Source: Blakeslea trispora (Eukaryota; Mucoromycota; Mucoromycetes; Mucorales; Choanephoraceae). Taken from it: a stretch of DNA of 64,000 bases. Position numbers and translations under genes: made by a program. Shown here one piece after another: positions 1 to 10,860 of the stretch. The stretch spans positions 124,001 through 188,000 of the forward strand of contig JAIWNE010000056.1 of the NCBI GenBank assembly GCA_025331445.1, given 5' to 3'. Position 1 is the stretch's first letter, and every line of letters starts with the position of its first letter. Under the pieces are notes generated by a model, which saw only the letters and a list, made by a program, of their open reading frames with translations, was not told the origin of the DNA and made no database searches.

Positions 1-841
1 ATTCAACTTTTGTAATCGTAAATTTACACTCAAGACAGTCCTGTTGTTGGCTGATCAAATGGTAAGTGATCACACCAAGAAGAAAATAAGGGGACTGAAC
101 AAATTGGATGAAATTTTTTTTAGCTGTCTCGTATTGAATATGTTCACAGCAAAAACTTTATTCATCGTGATATCAAGCCTGATAATTTCTTGATGGGTGT
201 TGGTAAGCGAGGCAATCAAGTGAATATCATTGATTTCGGTCTTGCCAAAAAGTACCGTGACCCACGTACCCATCTTCATATTCCTTACAGAGAAAACAAG
301 AATTTGACGGGCACAGCACGTTATGCCAGTATCAATACACATCTGGGTGTTGAGCAATCTCGTCGTGATGATCTTGAATCGCTTGGTTATGTTCTGATGT
401 ATTTCTGTCGAGGTAGTTTACCCTGGCAAGGATTGAAGGCTACCACCAAGAAGCAAAAGTATGATCGTATCATGGAAAAGAAGATGACAACACCCACAGA
501 GCTCTTGTGTCGTGGTTTTCCAAGTGAATTTGCCATCTATCTCAACTATACTCGTTCATTACGATTTGATGATAAACCAGACTATGCCTATCTTCGTAAG
601 CTATTCAGAGATTTGTTTGTCAGAGAAGGATACACTTATGATTATGTGTTTGATTGGACCATCTATTCAGCAGTAAGTATGATTGTTGTTGTTAGATTGA
701 TGTTTTAACACATTTGATTAGAATGAAAGAAACAAGACAGCCTCATCTACTGTACAACAGAGAAAGGATGAAGTGACAAAGAATGAACAACCACAAGAAG
801 AATTTACCTCTTTCCGTCGAGCTGCTCCCTTTAAGCCTTAA
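1..841 (+). CDS. Casein kinase I (Hrr25/Cki1-like), 3' part
   Basis: Serine/threonine protein kinase of the CK1 family, the group acting in vesicle traffic, DNA repair and ribosome maturation. The window edge cuts off the N-lobe. Exons 1-61, 124-672 and 722-841 join in frame. The catalytic loop [10 protein letters not shown], the DFG motif in [10 protein letters not shown], the CK1-specific segment [15 protein letters not shown] and the CK1 signature [13 protein letters not shown] are all present. The kinase domain ends near [10 protein letters not shown] and is followed by a short Ser/Gln/Lys-rich tail ending FKP. No C-terminal prenylation cysteine is seen, so this is not the Yck type. Family assignment is firm; which paralogue it is cannot be decided. 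Confidence 0.93.
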
Positions 842-908
842 ATAACTTTTTTTTATATATATAAATAGGGTTAAAAAAAAACCGCTTTTTATTATTATTA
901 CTTGTAGT

Positions 909-2880
909 TTAAGCATGATAATCACCTGCTATTTCCATTTCAACACCATATTGCTCATAAGAGATTTTATATCTTAAGCGAAGTGGTTCCTTATTGTAGA
1001 GTGTTGTTAGATTTCTGTTATTTTAATCTTTTTCATGCTTACCTTTTGAGGATTGTTTAATGTGATGGTTTGAGTGATAGATCGATGGGATTTAGGTGGC
1101 AATGTTTGAGAAGATTGAGGTTCAAGCTTGATTTGCATAGACTAGAATTAAACCATCAGCTATTGTTCTACTGCTGTTTGTCTTTCTTTCTCTTTTACCT
1201 TGGGTACAGCTAATCTCAACATGATTTGATCCATAGGAGCAGTCGATTGATTAGAGTAAAATGCTTTCATCAGACATGAATGGCCTTGTTCAGTCCATTC
1301 TAATTCAATCAACAATCCATTCTTATTGACCAAAGTGATGGTATTGACCACCGTCTGTTGTTGAATGACAGGTGAACTAATAGCAGATGAATGGATGGTA
1401 GGTGATTCAGTTGAAGAAGTACCGCCCAAGAGATCAAAAATATCAGGTGTCTTTGAGGGTGCTGGAGAGACTGAGAGATGGTTGCCAAAGATATCAGAGA
1501 GATCTTGGGTGTCTTTAGTGGGAGTATCATCCAGATCAATCAGACTGATGGCCTGGCGAGGTACTTGTTCTGTGCTGGTGACTGTAGGAGGCTTACCACT
1601 GATTTCATAGTGTGTATCAAACAAACCTTTTCTGACATCAGCAAACTTAGCCATCGCATTATTAATCATGTCATTCAAAATCAACAGGTTCTCAATCTTG
1701 TCATTGTCTTCTTCCTCTGTAATCATCTTTTGTATCTTGGGTTGTGCACTGGCACAGGCATTCTTTAGATCCATGATTGTCTCATTACGATCCACTCTTT
1801 CTCCAGGCTTGACTGTCTCCAGCATTTCGTACAACAAGATAGTCTTGTCTTGAATCTTGGCTAATTCATCTTCAAATTTCTGACCATAATCAGGCGTTTG
1901 CCTTGTATCCTGTTGAATAGAATAAGTGATAGACTAATGATTGGATAGATTCACTTACAAACCCTGACATCACTTTCATCAAACGATTGGCTTCCACTAA
2001 ATCTTGAGGTCTACCACGACGAATTAATTCTTGCAGTTTCTAATCAGTAAAATGGTGTCAATGGTTTCTTTTGTGTGTCTATCAATGATCTTACAGCAGA
2101 TTGGGCAATTCGATCTTCTTCTTCAAGTTCATGTGCTGATTTTAAAGACTTGAATGCAATCAGTCATTATCTTTATTGTTTCTATTGATTCACTTACATC
2201 CGATGGAGCTAATGCAGCCACAGAAGCATCTCTTAAATCAGGGAAACGATAGCCTACAAAAAATGGGTTATTCCAAGGGAGGACTAAAGACAAAGCAAAT
2301 TATACCTTTAAATCGAAGTAATCGGTACATATCCTTAATATGAACCAAATCATCTTTATGCTTTGAAATCTCTGTCAATGCCACTTTCCATTCTTTAATC
2401 AAATAAAGAATACGTTGAATCACTGGATTAGGAAATGGCTGTTTGACATAGGGAGTTAGAAAAGGAATAAGAGATGATTGGATGAACTTACAGCTGGACG
2501 TTCAGGGAATTTACGGACTAGCTCATTCAAGAATTCTTTTGTTGCAATCTGAAGGTGAAAGGGATAGCCACAATTCTTGACACAGTTATCCAGTAACTTT
2601 TTTGTGATACAAGTTGAATACAATGACATCATATGATATCGATGTTACTTACTGTCAGTGCAAGCATAGCTTGGTTCATGTTTTTACTGTTGATAAGTTT
2701 TACAATACTAAAGGCTGCTTCTCTAGGTCTATTCAGGGGATCAAGATGACTCAGTAAAAGAAGAAAGACTAGATTATACACACACAACTTACGCACTGCC
2801 TTGTTTTTTATTAATCATCTCACAAATCTCGAGATTAAGACTGAGTTCAGGTTCAAAACGTGCAGGACTGCATGCTCCCT
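909..2880 (-). CDS. GGA-family Golgi clathrin adaptor (VHS-GAT-GAE), first exon unresolved
   Basis: Arf-dependent, ubiquitin- and cargo-binding clathrin adaptor acting at the trans-Golgi network. Ten exons join in frame: 2793-2880, 2653-2728, 2492-2596, 2306-2438, 2198-2253, 2095-2148, 1959-2039, 1199-1909, 1043-1141 and 909-989 (about 494 codons). A VHS domain (LSLNLEICEMINKK, LLDNCVKNCGYPFHLQIATK) is followed by a GAT domain (QELIRRGRPQDLVEANRLMK), a linker with clathrin-box-like acidic DLLGG and DLDD patches, and a C-terminal GAE ear (NGLLIELEW, LRLRYKISY). The first identified exon starts in phase 1, so one more exon with the start codon must lie upstream, probably within 2890-3400; I could not place it. 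Convergent with the casein kinase gene, 67 bp between stop codons. Confidence 0.9.
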
Positions 2881-3449
2881 CTATAGAGAATAAAAAATGA
2901 GTTGTTTGTTTTCTATGTTTTTTATGGTATAGACGTTGCCTATAATAGTAACCAAAGTACTTGGCATCGGGTCTTTTTTTTTTTCTTGTATCGAGGTATA
3001 TAAAAGAAAATAAAATGTAATTCTGAAAAAACCGTGTTTCTTATGGTTTGCGTTATTTGGAATATGTAGCCAATCACAGCCCATTATTTTCTTTTATGAA
3101 CTTTTCTGTCCAACATTGCATAACCCTTTTTTTTATAAAGAGTGCTGTCTCTCTTTGTAAGACAGGATAGACGAATGACTAATCATCTTATGTGGTGTTA
3201 TTTTCCCCCCCTGAAAGCGGGAATAAATGATGGCTCACTAAGAATAAAGCATTGTTCTATAGTGATAAATGGAGACAACAATTTTCTATAGTGTATAAAT
3301 TCAGAAAAAAAGAGCGCCTAAAACGAAAATAGTTGTGGCACATGTACTTTGATTGGATTTCCGAATCATTTGAGATTCTTTCTGTTTTTTTTTTCTTTTT
3401 TTCACTCTTTTTTCTTTCTTGTTTTTTACACTTTTTTTTTACCACAACC
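2881..3449. promoter_or_regulatory. Divergent intergenic region between GGA and DSC3 genes
   Basis: This interval must hold the missing first exon of the GGA gene and the promoters of both divergent genes. A pyrimidine-rich tract (about 3380-3440) ends directly before the DSC3 start codon. No other coding unit is supported; the open frames here are low complexity or antisense. Confidence 0.45.
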
Positions 3450-4381
3450 ATGGACAATCATGTCAATCTTCATATTCGATGGATAAATCAACCTGATTTA
3501 GTACTTTATGTTTCCTTTACAGACACAATACAATCTATCAAACAAAAAGTAAAAAAAAAAAGGAGTTTTCCACAACATCTACTAACATACACACACTCGA
3601 TAGATTCAACTGAATGCACCCCATCAAACACACCAAAAGACAATCCGACTTTTATACCGAGGTCAATTGCTAAGTCGAGACCAAGCCCGTTTATCTGATT
3701 ATGACATTCCTTTTCAACCACACCTCTTTATCCATTGTGCTCTCTCAGACATCACTTCTCTATCCACCTATCCTTCGGATCCACCCAGCAAAGAAAGACT
3801 TCAGGTAAGTTCCTGGGAAATCATCACAATCCTATCATGATTGACTGTCTATAGAACAAACGATTGTTTGGTTTTGAACAACTATTAGATTCAGGCTATA
3901 ATGAAGAAGAAATTCGTAACATTCGACTCCGATTTCATCAATCTCAACCAGACTATATTGATGGAGGTAAACAACATTATCCCTTTTTTTTTTGGAGACT
4001 GACTCTTTTTTCCATTAGAGCCTGTAACACAAGCATTGTTGGAATTGGAACAAGCATGGATTGAACGCAATGGTCATTTTATACCACCTGAAGGATGTAA
4101 GTCTTGTAAGAATCTTTGTTGTTTCATTTACTCATTTATTTGGTCAAAGCTGTTCAAGGTTCATTCAAGGAAATGGTGTGTGGATTAGTATTGGGTTGCT
4201 TTTTGGGAGTATTGTGTTTATTCTGGTTAAAGGAATCTGTCTTTACAAGGAGACATCAAATGGGTAAAGTTTGAGAAAATAAGAGAGAAAAAGAAATAAT
4301 GAAATTGATTGAAATATACCAGGTATTTTAGCAGGCATGTTGATCCATCTTTCCTGTGGTGTAATGCATGTCTACTCTTAA
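3450..4381 (+). CDS. DSC E3 ubiquitin ligase complex subunit 3-like (ubiquitin-like domain, two membrane segments)
   Basis: Probable subunit of the Golgi/endosomal Dsc E3 ligase, which ubiquitinates membrane proteins and in some fungi cleaves SREBP. Exons 3450-3548, 3604-3804, 3855-3966, 4019-4096, 4150-4263 and 4323-4381 join in frame. The N terminus is a ubiquitin-like fold (VNLHIRWINQPDLVLYVSFT, then IRLLYRGQLLSRDQARLSDY). A central part reads GFEQLLDSGYNEEEIRNIRLRF, typical of the Dsc3 C-terminal family (DUF2407_C). Two hydrophobic segments follow (GLVLGCFLGVLCLFWL and MGILAGMLIHLSCGV) and the protein ends shortly after. Domain order and the RRxQMGILAG-type end fit Dsc3. Identification rests on remembered family features, not on a search. 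Stop codons of this gene and its convergent neighbour are 122 bp apart. Confidence 0.72.
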
Positions 4382-4503
4382 AGTTGTGTGTTGAATCCTA
4401 TTGTAAATATCATATAATCAGACTTGTTATTAGATCATTAAAATCATCATCATGTAGTCATTTCTTTTTTTGACAACAAAATAGAAGACAACATCCTTTT
4501 TTT

Positions 4504-4955
4504 TTATTTTAAATAACAATAGAATGTGTAAATGGCAACAATCATCACAGCTAAAAGAGAAAGGACAAGTAAGATGGGTATCAATAACAATAAGCCTAGA
4601 ATGAAGGATACAAACACAACAGTAGACCATAGAATGCCCAACACAACAGAAGTCAATGTGATGACAGTCAACATGAACAAGACAAAAAGAGTGATAGGCA
4701 CAATAGAAAACAATAAAAAGAGATAAATCCAGAACCTACATTCTCGACTATCAAAAAAAAATGAATAAGAAAGAAAATGGGATTTTCAATCATTAATTAC
4801 TATTGCCAGAGTCTATCTATCTGTCTTTGGGTCGCGTTCCAGTAAGGCATAAGCCAATCCACTAGAGAATCCAGAGCCATTGAATTCTCTGTTGGATTGT
4901 TTTCATCATCAAGCTTGGTTTGATCAATAACACTCAATTGTTCTGTTTGAGACAT
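4504..4955 (-). CDS. Small multi-hydrophobic membrane protein, possibly promethin/LDAF1-like
   Basis: Exons 4801-4955 and 4504-4747 join in frame to 132 residues; the split codon gives the junction LWQ-Y-REC. The start is MSQTEQLSV; the open frame reads further upstream but only through an F-rich T-tract that is better explained as 5' UTR. About 50 polar residues (SLVDWLMPYWNATQRQIDRLWQ may be amphipathic) are followed by nearly 75 strongly hydrophobic residues that could form two hairpins or three to four membrane segments. This shape recalls promethin-type lipid-droplet assembly factors that partner seipin, but no diagnostic motif can be confirmed. It could equally be an unrelated ER or Golgi membrane protein. 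Confidence 0.6.
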
Positions 4956-6012
4956 GGTGGATTTGAATAAAGAAAAAAAAAGAAAAAAAAAGAAAAAAAA
5001 AAGATAATAATAAAAAAAGTGGATCATGAATAAGGGAAAATACCTGTGTGTGTGTGTGTGTAAAATAACATATTTAGGTTAGCTCCCCTTTAAAATTTGG
5101 AAAAAAAAAAAAGATGCTTTAGTTGACATGTAACTTTTATGCGAATGACATTTATGTGACACAATGAATGCAAGCTATTTTTTTTTTTGAGGGAAGTATC
5201 CGTTTGAATAGCTATTTTTTCAAAAAAGGTGTCGAATGTAAAAAGAAAAAAAAACAGGGTTTATACAATGGCATATATACTTTTCAATAGATTCATGCTT
5301 TAAAATGACGTTTTTCAGTAAAGGGCTCAAAAAGAAAATGTCTATACTGACTTTGCATTTTCCTTATTTGGCAATCTACAGTGATTTGATCGCACTCTAA
5401 GAAACGATGTCCTCGCTTATTAGAGACAAAAATGAATGAACTGAAAAAAAAAAAGGGGAAAGCCATCGTCTCTGGTCATTCAGATAGAATCACATGACCT
5501 TCATGACAATGCAAGTAAAAATCTATTCAAAATGACAGTGTTATATCTTGTCTTTCCCCCATATGGACACTTGGCTTGTTCTTTCAGGAGCAAATGATGA
5601 TGGTATTGCTTTTGGATTCTTTGTGGCGCTCTGATTAGTTTTGAATCATCAAGAAATCTCTTTTTCACAGCACAATGATGTTCAAACAATAACAGCTGTC
5701 CTTTCTGGTAATGACATGAGCCTATTCACAAGTAAAAAAAAAAGGGATTTCGCAACAAAAGGGTGCCTTGCCTGTCTTTTTGTTTTTTGGGTGCCCAATG
5801 TTATCTCTTTTTTTTTTTACTAGAAAACCTTTTAAAAAAAAATAAAGTAGGAGCCTCAATCTGATATGACTAAAAATTCCATGAATTTCCTTTCTTTTCC
5901 TTTTTGCATGACAAATACAAGTAATTGTGGCTTGTTAAAGTATGAATCCAACTTGATTATTTTTTTTTTGTGCTTTTTTTTTTTCTCCCCTTTTCTTATT
6001 TTTTCATTCACC
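4956..6012. other. Intergenic, no gene supported
   Basis: AT-rich spacer between two divergent genes, with A/T homopolymers and a short TG run near 5044. A 62-codon minus-strand frame (5501-5689) and a 60-codon plus frame (5641-5823) overlap each other and show no recognisable domain. The last 60 bases before 6013 are an almost pure T/C tract, the probable 5' UTR of the next gene. Confidence 0.5.
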
Positions 6013-8463
6013 ATGACCTTCTTCAATGCCGAAGTTGCCCTTGTCCTTGGCACAAAAACAACCCTAGACAATGAGACAGTAAACACGATTGTGACCGATA
6101 TACAACAAGGCCGTTATGCAAAAGTAATCAAAGAAAGCATCATCTTTAAAGAAACCAACTCGGAAGCATTAAAAGAGACAGGCGATATCCAAGCTTGGAT
6201 CAGCAATCGACTTTTATCAATCAATCTAGAGAACGAACTAGACTGTTTCCAAGTGTTGGCAACCGGTATTGCCTCACTCAATGCATTCATCCAAGTCAAC
6301 TGGACAGGTCCGGTCCTTACTTTCACAGTATCCGACTTATTCTTTGGTCAACAAGACAAGGCGTTTGAGGAGACATTACACAAGGCTTGTCTTCAATCCC
6401 TTTCAGTAGACAGTGAAGAAGTCTATCATCTGACTCAACAGTTGGCCTTGTTGGCTATCGCTCGTACCTTATTCGAGGCTGTTCGTACCAAAAACCTGAC
6501 AGGTTCCTTTTGGTGCATGCGATCCACCTTTATTCAACAACAACTGTTGGACGAATTCACTGGCTCACTTCAAAGCAAACTGATCGACTTGGCTCAAGAG
6601 AGCAACCAACGATTGGAAAAGACAGTGATGGAGGCTGATGTTCGTCAAGCACTCAAGGTCCGTCATGAGCTAGAGATCGGTTTGATCCATAGCTTTTTCG
6701 GTCAAGACAGAGAGGCATTAGAAAAGATGGAGTCTGCTCAAAAGGAATCTGGATTCACCTGGTCCTTGACAGGTGCTCTTGGTCGTCGTACCAAATTCCA
6801 ACAATTTGACATTTCTCAACTGGTCGTCTTGGCCGAGAGTAAAAAGAAGAAGAACAAGGCAGAATCTGCTATAGGATTAGAGGCAACCAAGCCAGAGACA
6901 TTGGATCTCAATGACGATACCCTTCTGGACAATATCAAGTTCACCGACAATGAACAAAACACACAAGAAAACGAGCAACGTCATGGCAATCTAGAGGTCA
7001 TTGACCAATGTCTCTTGCTTGCCTTTTGTCTGAACGTCAAGAACACAAACCCGGATCATGGCATCACAACCGAACAGATGGTACCCTATGTCACCCGTGT
7101 GCTTGAAAATGCAAACAACTGGATGGTCCATACCATGGGTCTCTTGCTCCGTTCTCGTCTGGAAGCCAACAAGAACCGTACGGTAGAACGTGCTGCCCTT
7201 CAACTTCAGGCCTTGGTCGATCAGATCAAGGTAGAGGATTCCGGTGTAGAGGAACGTCTTGCTTATTTCTATGATCTCTTGTTGCCCAGCAAGTGGGAAA
7301 TGGAACGTGAGCTGGCCCGTCGGTTTGTCTCGCTGGGTGTGCTTCGTTCGGCTGTCGAGATCTTTGAGCGACTGGAGATGTGGGAAGAAGTGATCTCTTG
7401 CTACCAAATGATGGAACAACCTCAAAAGGCCAAGGATGTCTTGAGTCGCCTGATGGATCAGAACCCTGATTCACCCAAGTACTGGTGTATCCTAGGTGAT
7501 CTCGAGGCTGAACCTGCTCATTGGCTTAAATCGTGGGAGATGTCTCATCAGAGATACGCTCGTGCCATGCGTAGTTTAGGTTCTTTCGAGTTCAAGCGCA
7601 AGAACTATGAGGCTGCTATTGATTGTTATCAAAAGGCGCTCAATATCAATCCACTCTTTGAGGGTTCTTGGTATATCTTGGGCTGTGCTGCTATGATGAC
7701 TGAGAATTGGCAAGTAGGTTGTCGCGCCTTTCAACGTGTGGTCTCATTGGATGACGATCAGCCTGAAGCCTGGACGAATCTGGCCAGTATCTATCTCAAG
7801 ATGGACAGAAAACCCGATGCCTTCTTGGCACTGAAGCAAGCGACCAAACTCAAGTTTGATAACTGGAAGATCTGGCAAAACCTGTTGTTTGTCTCGATTG
7901 ATGTCGGACAGTTTCCGGATGCCATCTATGCCATGCAACGTGTGGTTGAGCTTCGTTGGGATAAGGATCGTGATGCTGCTGTTGATATTGGTGTGCTTCG
8001 GATGATTGTCGAGAGTGTCGTTCAGAACTGGAAGGATCCATTTGAGCGTGATGGTGCTCGTCTTTCTCGACATGTACAACGTTTGCTGGAGAATGTCATC
8101 TTGAGTCGTATCACCCATTCGCCTGATATATGGATGATCTGTGCAAAGTACTATCTCTGGCAACAACGTTATGTGGATGCTTTGGAGACCTCTGTCAAGG
8201 CCTATAGAGCTGTGATGCATGATCCTCGTATTGAAACAGAAGAAACGATCTTTGAAGATGTCACTACGGTTGCTCTAGAGACTGTAGACATGTATGAGAA
8301 CTTGGGTGAAAAGACTGTGGATGGTGCTCCTGTCTGTGCTGATTGGCGTTATCAGTCTCGTCTTATCATCAAGGGATTGATGGGTAAAGTACGTGATATT
8401 TTTGAAGACACTGCTTCCTATGAGCGTTTAAAGGATCGTTTAGAGGATTTGAAGAATGCTTAG
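6013..8463 (+). CDS. TTC27/Emw1-family TPR protein
   Basis: Intronless gene of 816 residues, in the size range of human TTC27 (about 840) and yeast Emw1 (about 900). Emw1 is essential for cell-wall integrity, and TTC27 has been linked to assembly of large complexes. The start chosen is MTFFNAEVALVLG; an in-frame ATG at 5866 would add 49 residues coded mostly by a T-tract and looks like UTR. The C-terminal half has clear TPR repeats around residues 515-640, for example FKRKNYEAAIDCYQKALNIN, NWQVGCRAFQRVVSLDDDQP and AWTNLASIYLKMDRKPDAFL. The repeat EFKRKNYEAAIDCYQKAL followed by PLFEGSWYILGCAAM is typical of this family. It is the largest single-exon gene in the window. Assignment is good; the molecular role is poorly known even in model species. 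Confidence 0.88.
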   Translation: MTFFNAEVALVLGTKTTLDNETVNTIVTDIQQGRYAKVIKESIIFKETNSEALKETGDIQAWISNRLLSINLENELDCFQVLATGIASLNAFIQVNWTGPVLTFTVSDLFFGQQDKAFEETLHKACLQSLSVDSEEVYHLTQQLALLAIARTLFEAVRTKNLTGSFWCMRSTFIQQQLLDEFTGSLQSKLIDLAQESNQRLEKTVMEADVRQALKVRHELEIGLIHSFFGQDREALEKMESAQKESGFTWSLTGALGRRTKFQQFDISQLVVLAESKKKKNKAESAIGLEATKPETLDLNDDTLLDNIKFTDNEQNTQENEQRHGNLEVIDQCLLLAFCLNVKNTNPDHGITTEQMVPYVTRVLENANNWMVHTMGLLLRSRLEANKNRTVERAALQLQALVDQIKVEDSGVEERLAYFYDLLLPSKWEMERELARRFVSLGVLRSAVEIFERLEMWEEVISCYQMMEQPQKAKDVLSRLMDQNPDSPKYWCILGDLEAEPAHWLKSWEMSHQRYARAMRSLGSFEFKRKNYEAAIDCYQKALNINPLFEGSWYILGCAAMMTENWQVGCRAFQRVVSLDDDQPEAWTNLASIYLKMDRKPDAFLALKQATKLKFDNWKIWQNLLFVSIDVGQFPDAIYAMQRVVELRWDKDRDAAVDIGVLRMIVESVVQNWKDPFERDGARLSRHVQRLLENVILSRITHSPDIWMICAKYYLWQQRYVDALETSVKAYRAVMHDPRIETEETIFEDVTTVALETVDMYENLGEKTVDGAPVCADWRYQSRLIIKGLMGKVRDIFEDTASYERLKDRLEDLKNA

Positions 8464-8579
8464 AAAAACCCCATTTTATTATATAATCATTGTTGTTCCC
8501 TTTTTTTTTTATGTATTATAGTTTTATTAGCCCAATTTTTTTTTAATAAAAAAAAAAAAGCACTGTTTAATTATTTTGT

Positions 8580-8954
8580 TTACAATTTCTTAAAGTTGAC
8601 TTCTCCAACAGGTTGTTCACCAGTCAAGCCACCTAATCCATGAGCAGGTTGTTCAGCAATATGATGAGCATCACCACCTGTATTTAGAGGCTTCTTTGAT
8701 TGCTTTTTTGATTCATCAGCAACGGTTGCTTGTTTGATTTGTTCAGGATCATCTTTACTGTTTCTATGTTGGTTTAGGTTGGCATCATCTTGACCGGTCA
8801 TTACAGGAGCATGTTGCTTTGGATTGATACTCATTTTGGGAGATTCGGTATTGTTTGGACCTGACTGTTTGACATCTTCATAGTTGACATAGCCTGTGTC
8901 TACATTTTGGCTTAAACCAGTTTCGTAAGTAAGATCCTTGTTATTGTTGTTCAT
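8580..8954 (-). CDS. Small disordered protein of unknown function
   Basis: Intronless 124-residue frame, convergent with the TTC27 gene (116 bp between stops). It begins MNNNNKDLTYETGLSQ and is rich in Asn, Gln, Lys, Gly and Asp. It has no signal peptide, cysteine or membrane segment. A Gly-rich stretch (HGLGGLTGEQPVGEVNF) closes the protein. The composition, low in hydrophobic residues, resembles hydrophilin-like or stress-induced proteins of fungi, but that is only a resemblance. The upstream interval has a TATA-like tatata element near 9010-9020 and an unusually long spacer, as expected of a regulated gene. Balanced codon use over the whole length supports real coding. Confidence 0.6.
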   Translation of the reverse strand: MNNNNKDLTYETGLSQNVDTGYVNYEDVKQSGPNNTESPKMSINPKQHAPVMTGQDDANLNQHRNSKDDPEQIKQATVADESKKQSKKPLNTGGDAHHIAEQPAHGLGGLTGEQPVGEVNFKKL

Positions 8955-9532
8955 TGTATTTGTTTAGAGTCGATCAATGAAAGAGAAAGAAAGCAGTGTA
9001 GATCCGTGTTTATATAGATGTATCCCCTACAGTTCATTTGGCATCACCATGATATCATGCTAAAGAAAATCAAATAAAATTGAATGACGTACACAATTAC
9101 CTATAAAGTTTATTCAAGCAAGTAACCTAAAGTGGTTGGCTTCACTTTTCTATTAAAAATGAGTTATGCATCACTGTACTTTATAGTACACGCTTGAATA
9201 TACAGCAAGTCATTTCAAGAGTAGCATTTCTCGAGAAAATAAAGCGTACAAGCTTGGATAGACTAATTCACTTTTCCCCCTTTTTTTTTTAAGAAAGACT
9301 TTCAAGTTTCGAGCGTATCCATCAAACAGAACCATTTTTGCTCTTCATCAAATAGATGAAACAATCATAAACCCTATCTTGTCTATGAGTAGAGCTGGTT
9401 GTTTCTCTTAAGCATCTCCTAAGCCATTAGGCAAAAGAAGTCACAAAGTTTTTTTGACACAAGAAAAAAAAAAAAAAATAGTTGATGAAATGATTCTAAT
9501 TTTTTTTTTCCTTTACATATATTTCCAACAAA
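8955..9532. promoter_or_regulatory. Divergent promoter region
   Basis: No gene seen. The interval separates the small disordered-protein gene from NHP2. It contains a TATA-like stretch near 9008-9018 (minus gene), and an A-tract followed by a T-tract (9460-9520) directly before the NHP2 start. Confidence 0.4.
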
Positions 9533-10135
9533 ATGGCCAAGGAACAAAAGAAAGAAAAGAAGGTCAAGACCCCCAAGAACGAAGGCTCCGACAACGAAGA
9601 AGAAGTTCTCCGTTTCCAATCTCCTATTGCTCACCCTTTGGCCGAAAAGAAGTTGGTCAAGAAGCTCTACAAGACTATCAAGAAGGGTATGTTTGTGTGT
9701 GTGTGTATGATGTCGTTTTCTGACATTCATCATTTAATTTAGCTAGCAAAGTTAAGCACGTTCGTCGTGGTGTCAAGGAAGTTGGCAAAGCTCTTCGTAA
9801 GGGTGAAAAGGGTCTTGTTGTGATTGCTGGTGACATCTCACCCTTAGATGTCATCTCTCATATGCCTGTTCTTTGTGAAGATAGCAATGTTCCTTACATC
9901 TTTGTTCCTTCCAAGGAAGAATTGGGTGAAGCCAGTTCTACCAAGCGTCCCACTTCAGTCACCATGATTGTCTTTGGTGGTAAGAACAAGGATGCTAAGG
10001 CTGCTGCTGACTATAAGGAATTATATGATGAATGTTTTGCTCAAGCCAAGGAATTGGTAAGTCTTTTTTTTTTCTGTTCTTGTTTGTTATGTATAACTGA
10101 CATGATTTCTATAGGACGAAAAGCTTGTTTACTAA
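9533..10135 (+). CDS. NHP2: H/ACA snoRNP subunit Nhp2 (L7Ae family)
   Basis: RNA-binding core protein of box H/ACA ribonucleoproteins, which direct pseudouridylation of rRNA in the nucleolus. Exons 9533-9686, 9743-10056 and 10115-10135 give 162 residues, near the 156 of yeast Nhp2. A Lys-rich N terminus with an acidic patch (GSDNEEEVLRF) leads into the L7Ae fold: KTIKKASKVKHVRRGVKEV, LVVIAGDISPLDVISHMP, VPYIFVPSKEELGEAS and KRPTSVTMIVF. The core RRGVKEV and IAGDISP motifs distinguish Nhp2 from ribosomal eL8 and Snu13. The last exon codes for only six residues (DEKLVY) and a stop. A T-tract precedes the start codon. Confidence 0.93.
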
Positions 10136-10860
10136 AGCAAGGAAAAAAGATTACATTCGACTACCAACTTGTATAACAACAATAGTCTTATCCCCCCCCT
10201 TTGTATTGGAATCATATTGTTTCATAGTTTCTCTTTTTTTTTTCTTGTAGATTTCAACTCATACACACCTATTGCACACTCACACACTCACACATCAGAT
10301 TCACACATATATAATAATAATAAAAAAAAAGGGGTCATCAAAACCAGCATATATGAAAGACAGATTGGGATTGGACAGAGGAAAAAAAAGTAGCTTGTAT
10401 ATAACAATGGGATTTTAGAACACAGAAAGAGAGAGAGATTGTTTGATGGACTGTGAGATCCATCCAATGAATAGTGATTCTTCTTAAAGAAAATGCATCA
10501 AGTGAGTGCTATAGAAAATCAGTGAATATTCCTCCTCCTGTTTGAGTACAAAGATAGAGTACTTTAGTATGCGTAAAACATGGATTTGCATAATCATTCT
10601 CCTTTTTTGCGTCTAAGAATGATATCAGAATTCATTGCAAGTTACAAAACACAAACAATTTGAGAAATAAGACTCTATCATCTTATTCAGTCTATCTTAA
10701 AAAGCTTAAAGTGTTGTCATCAAAAAAAAGGGAAAATCATGTACTTAATATATGCCATTTTGCTCTCTCTTTTATGGGGAGGAAATATTCTTATTTATTT
10801 TAAAGAAAAAGAGAATTCAATGTCAGTCAAGGGAAACTGTATCGTTATAACTCGCAATTT
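10136..10860. other. Intergenic, no gene supported
   Basis: The 3' flank of NHP2 and that of the convergent secreted-protein gene. It holds a CA-rich stretch (about 10255-10305) and A-tracts. An open frame at 10169-10393 is low complexity and lacks any domain. Confidence 0.5.

Noticed and set aside
2881..3084. 67-codon minus frame as first exon of the GGA gene
   Set aside because: It reads straight into the acceptor TCTATAG of the next exon without a usable donor, and lacks similarity to VHS N termini.
5866..6012. In-frame upstream extension of the TTC27/Emw1 gene
   Set aside because: It would code a Phe-rich stretch from a T/C tract; the tract looks like the 5' UTR seen before many other genes here.
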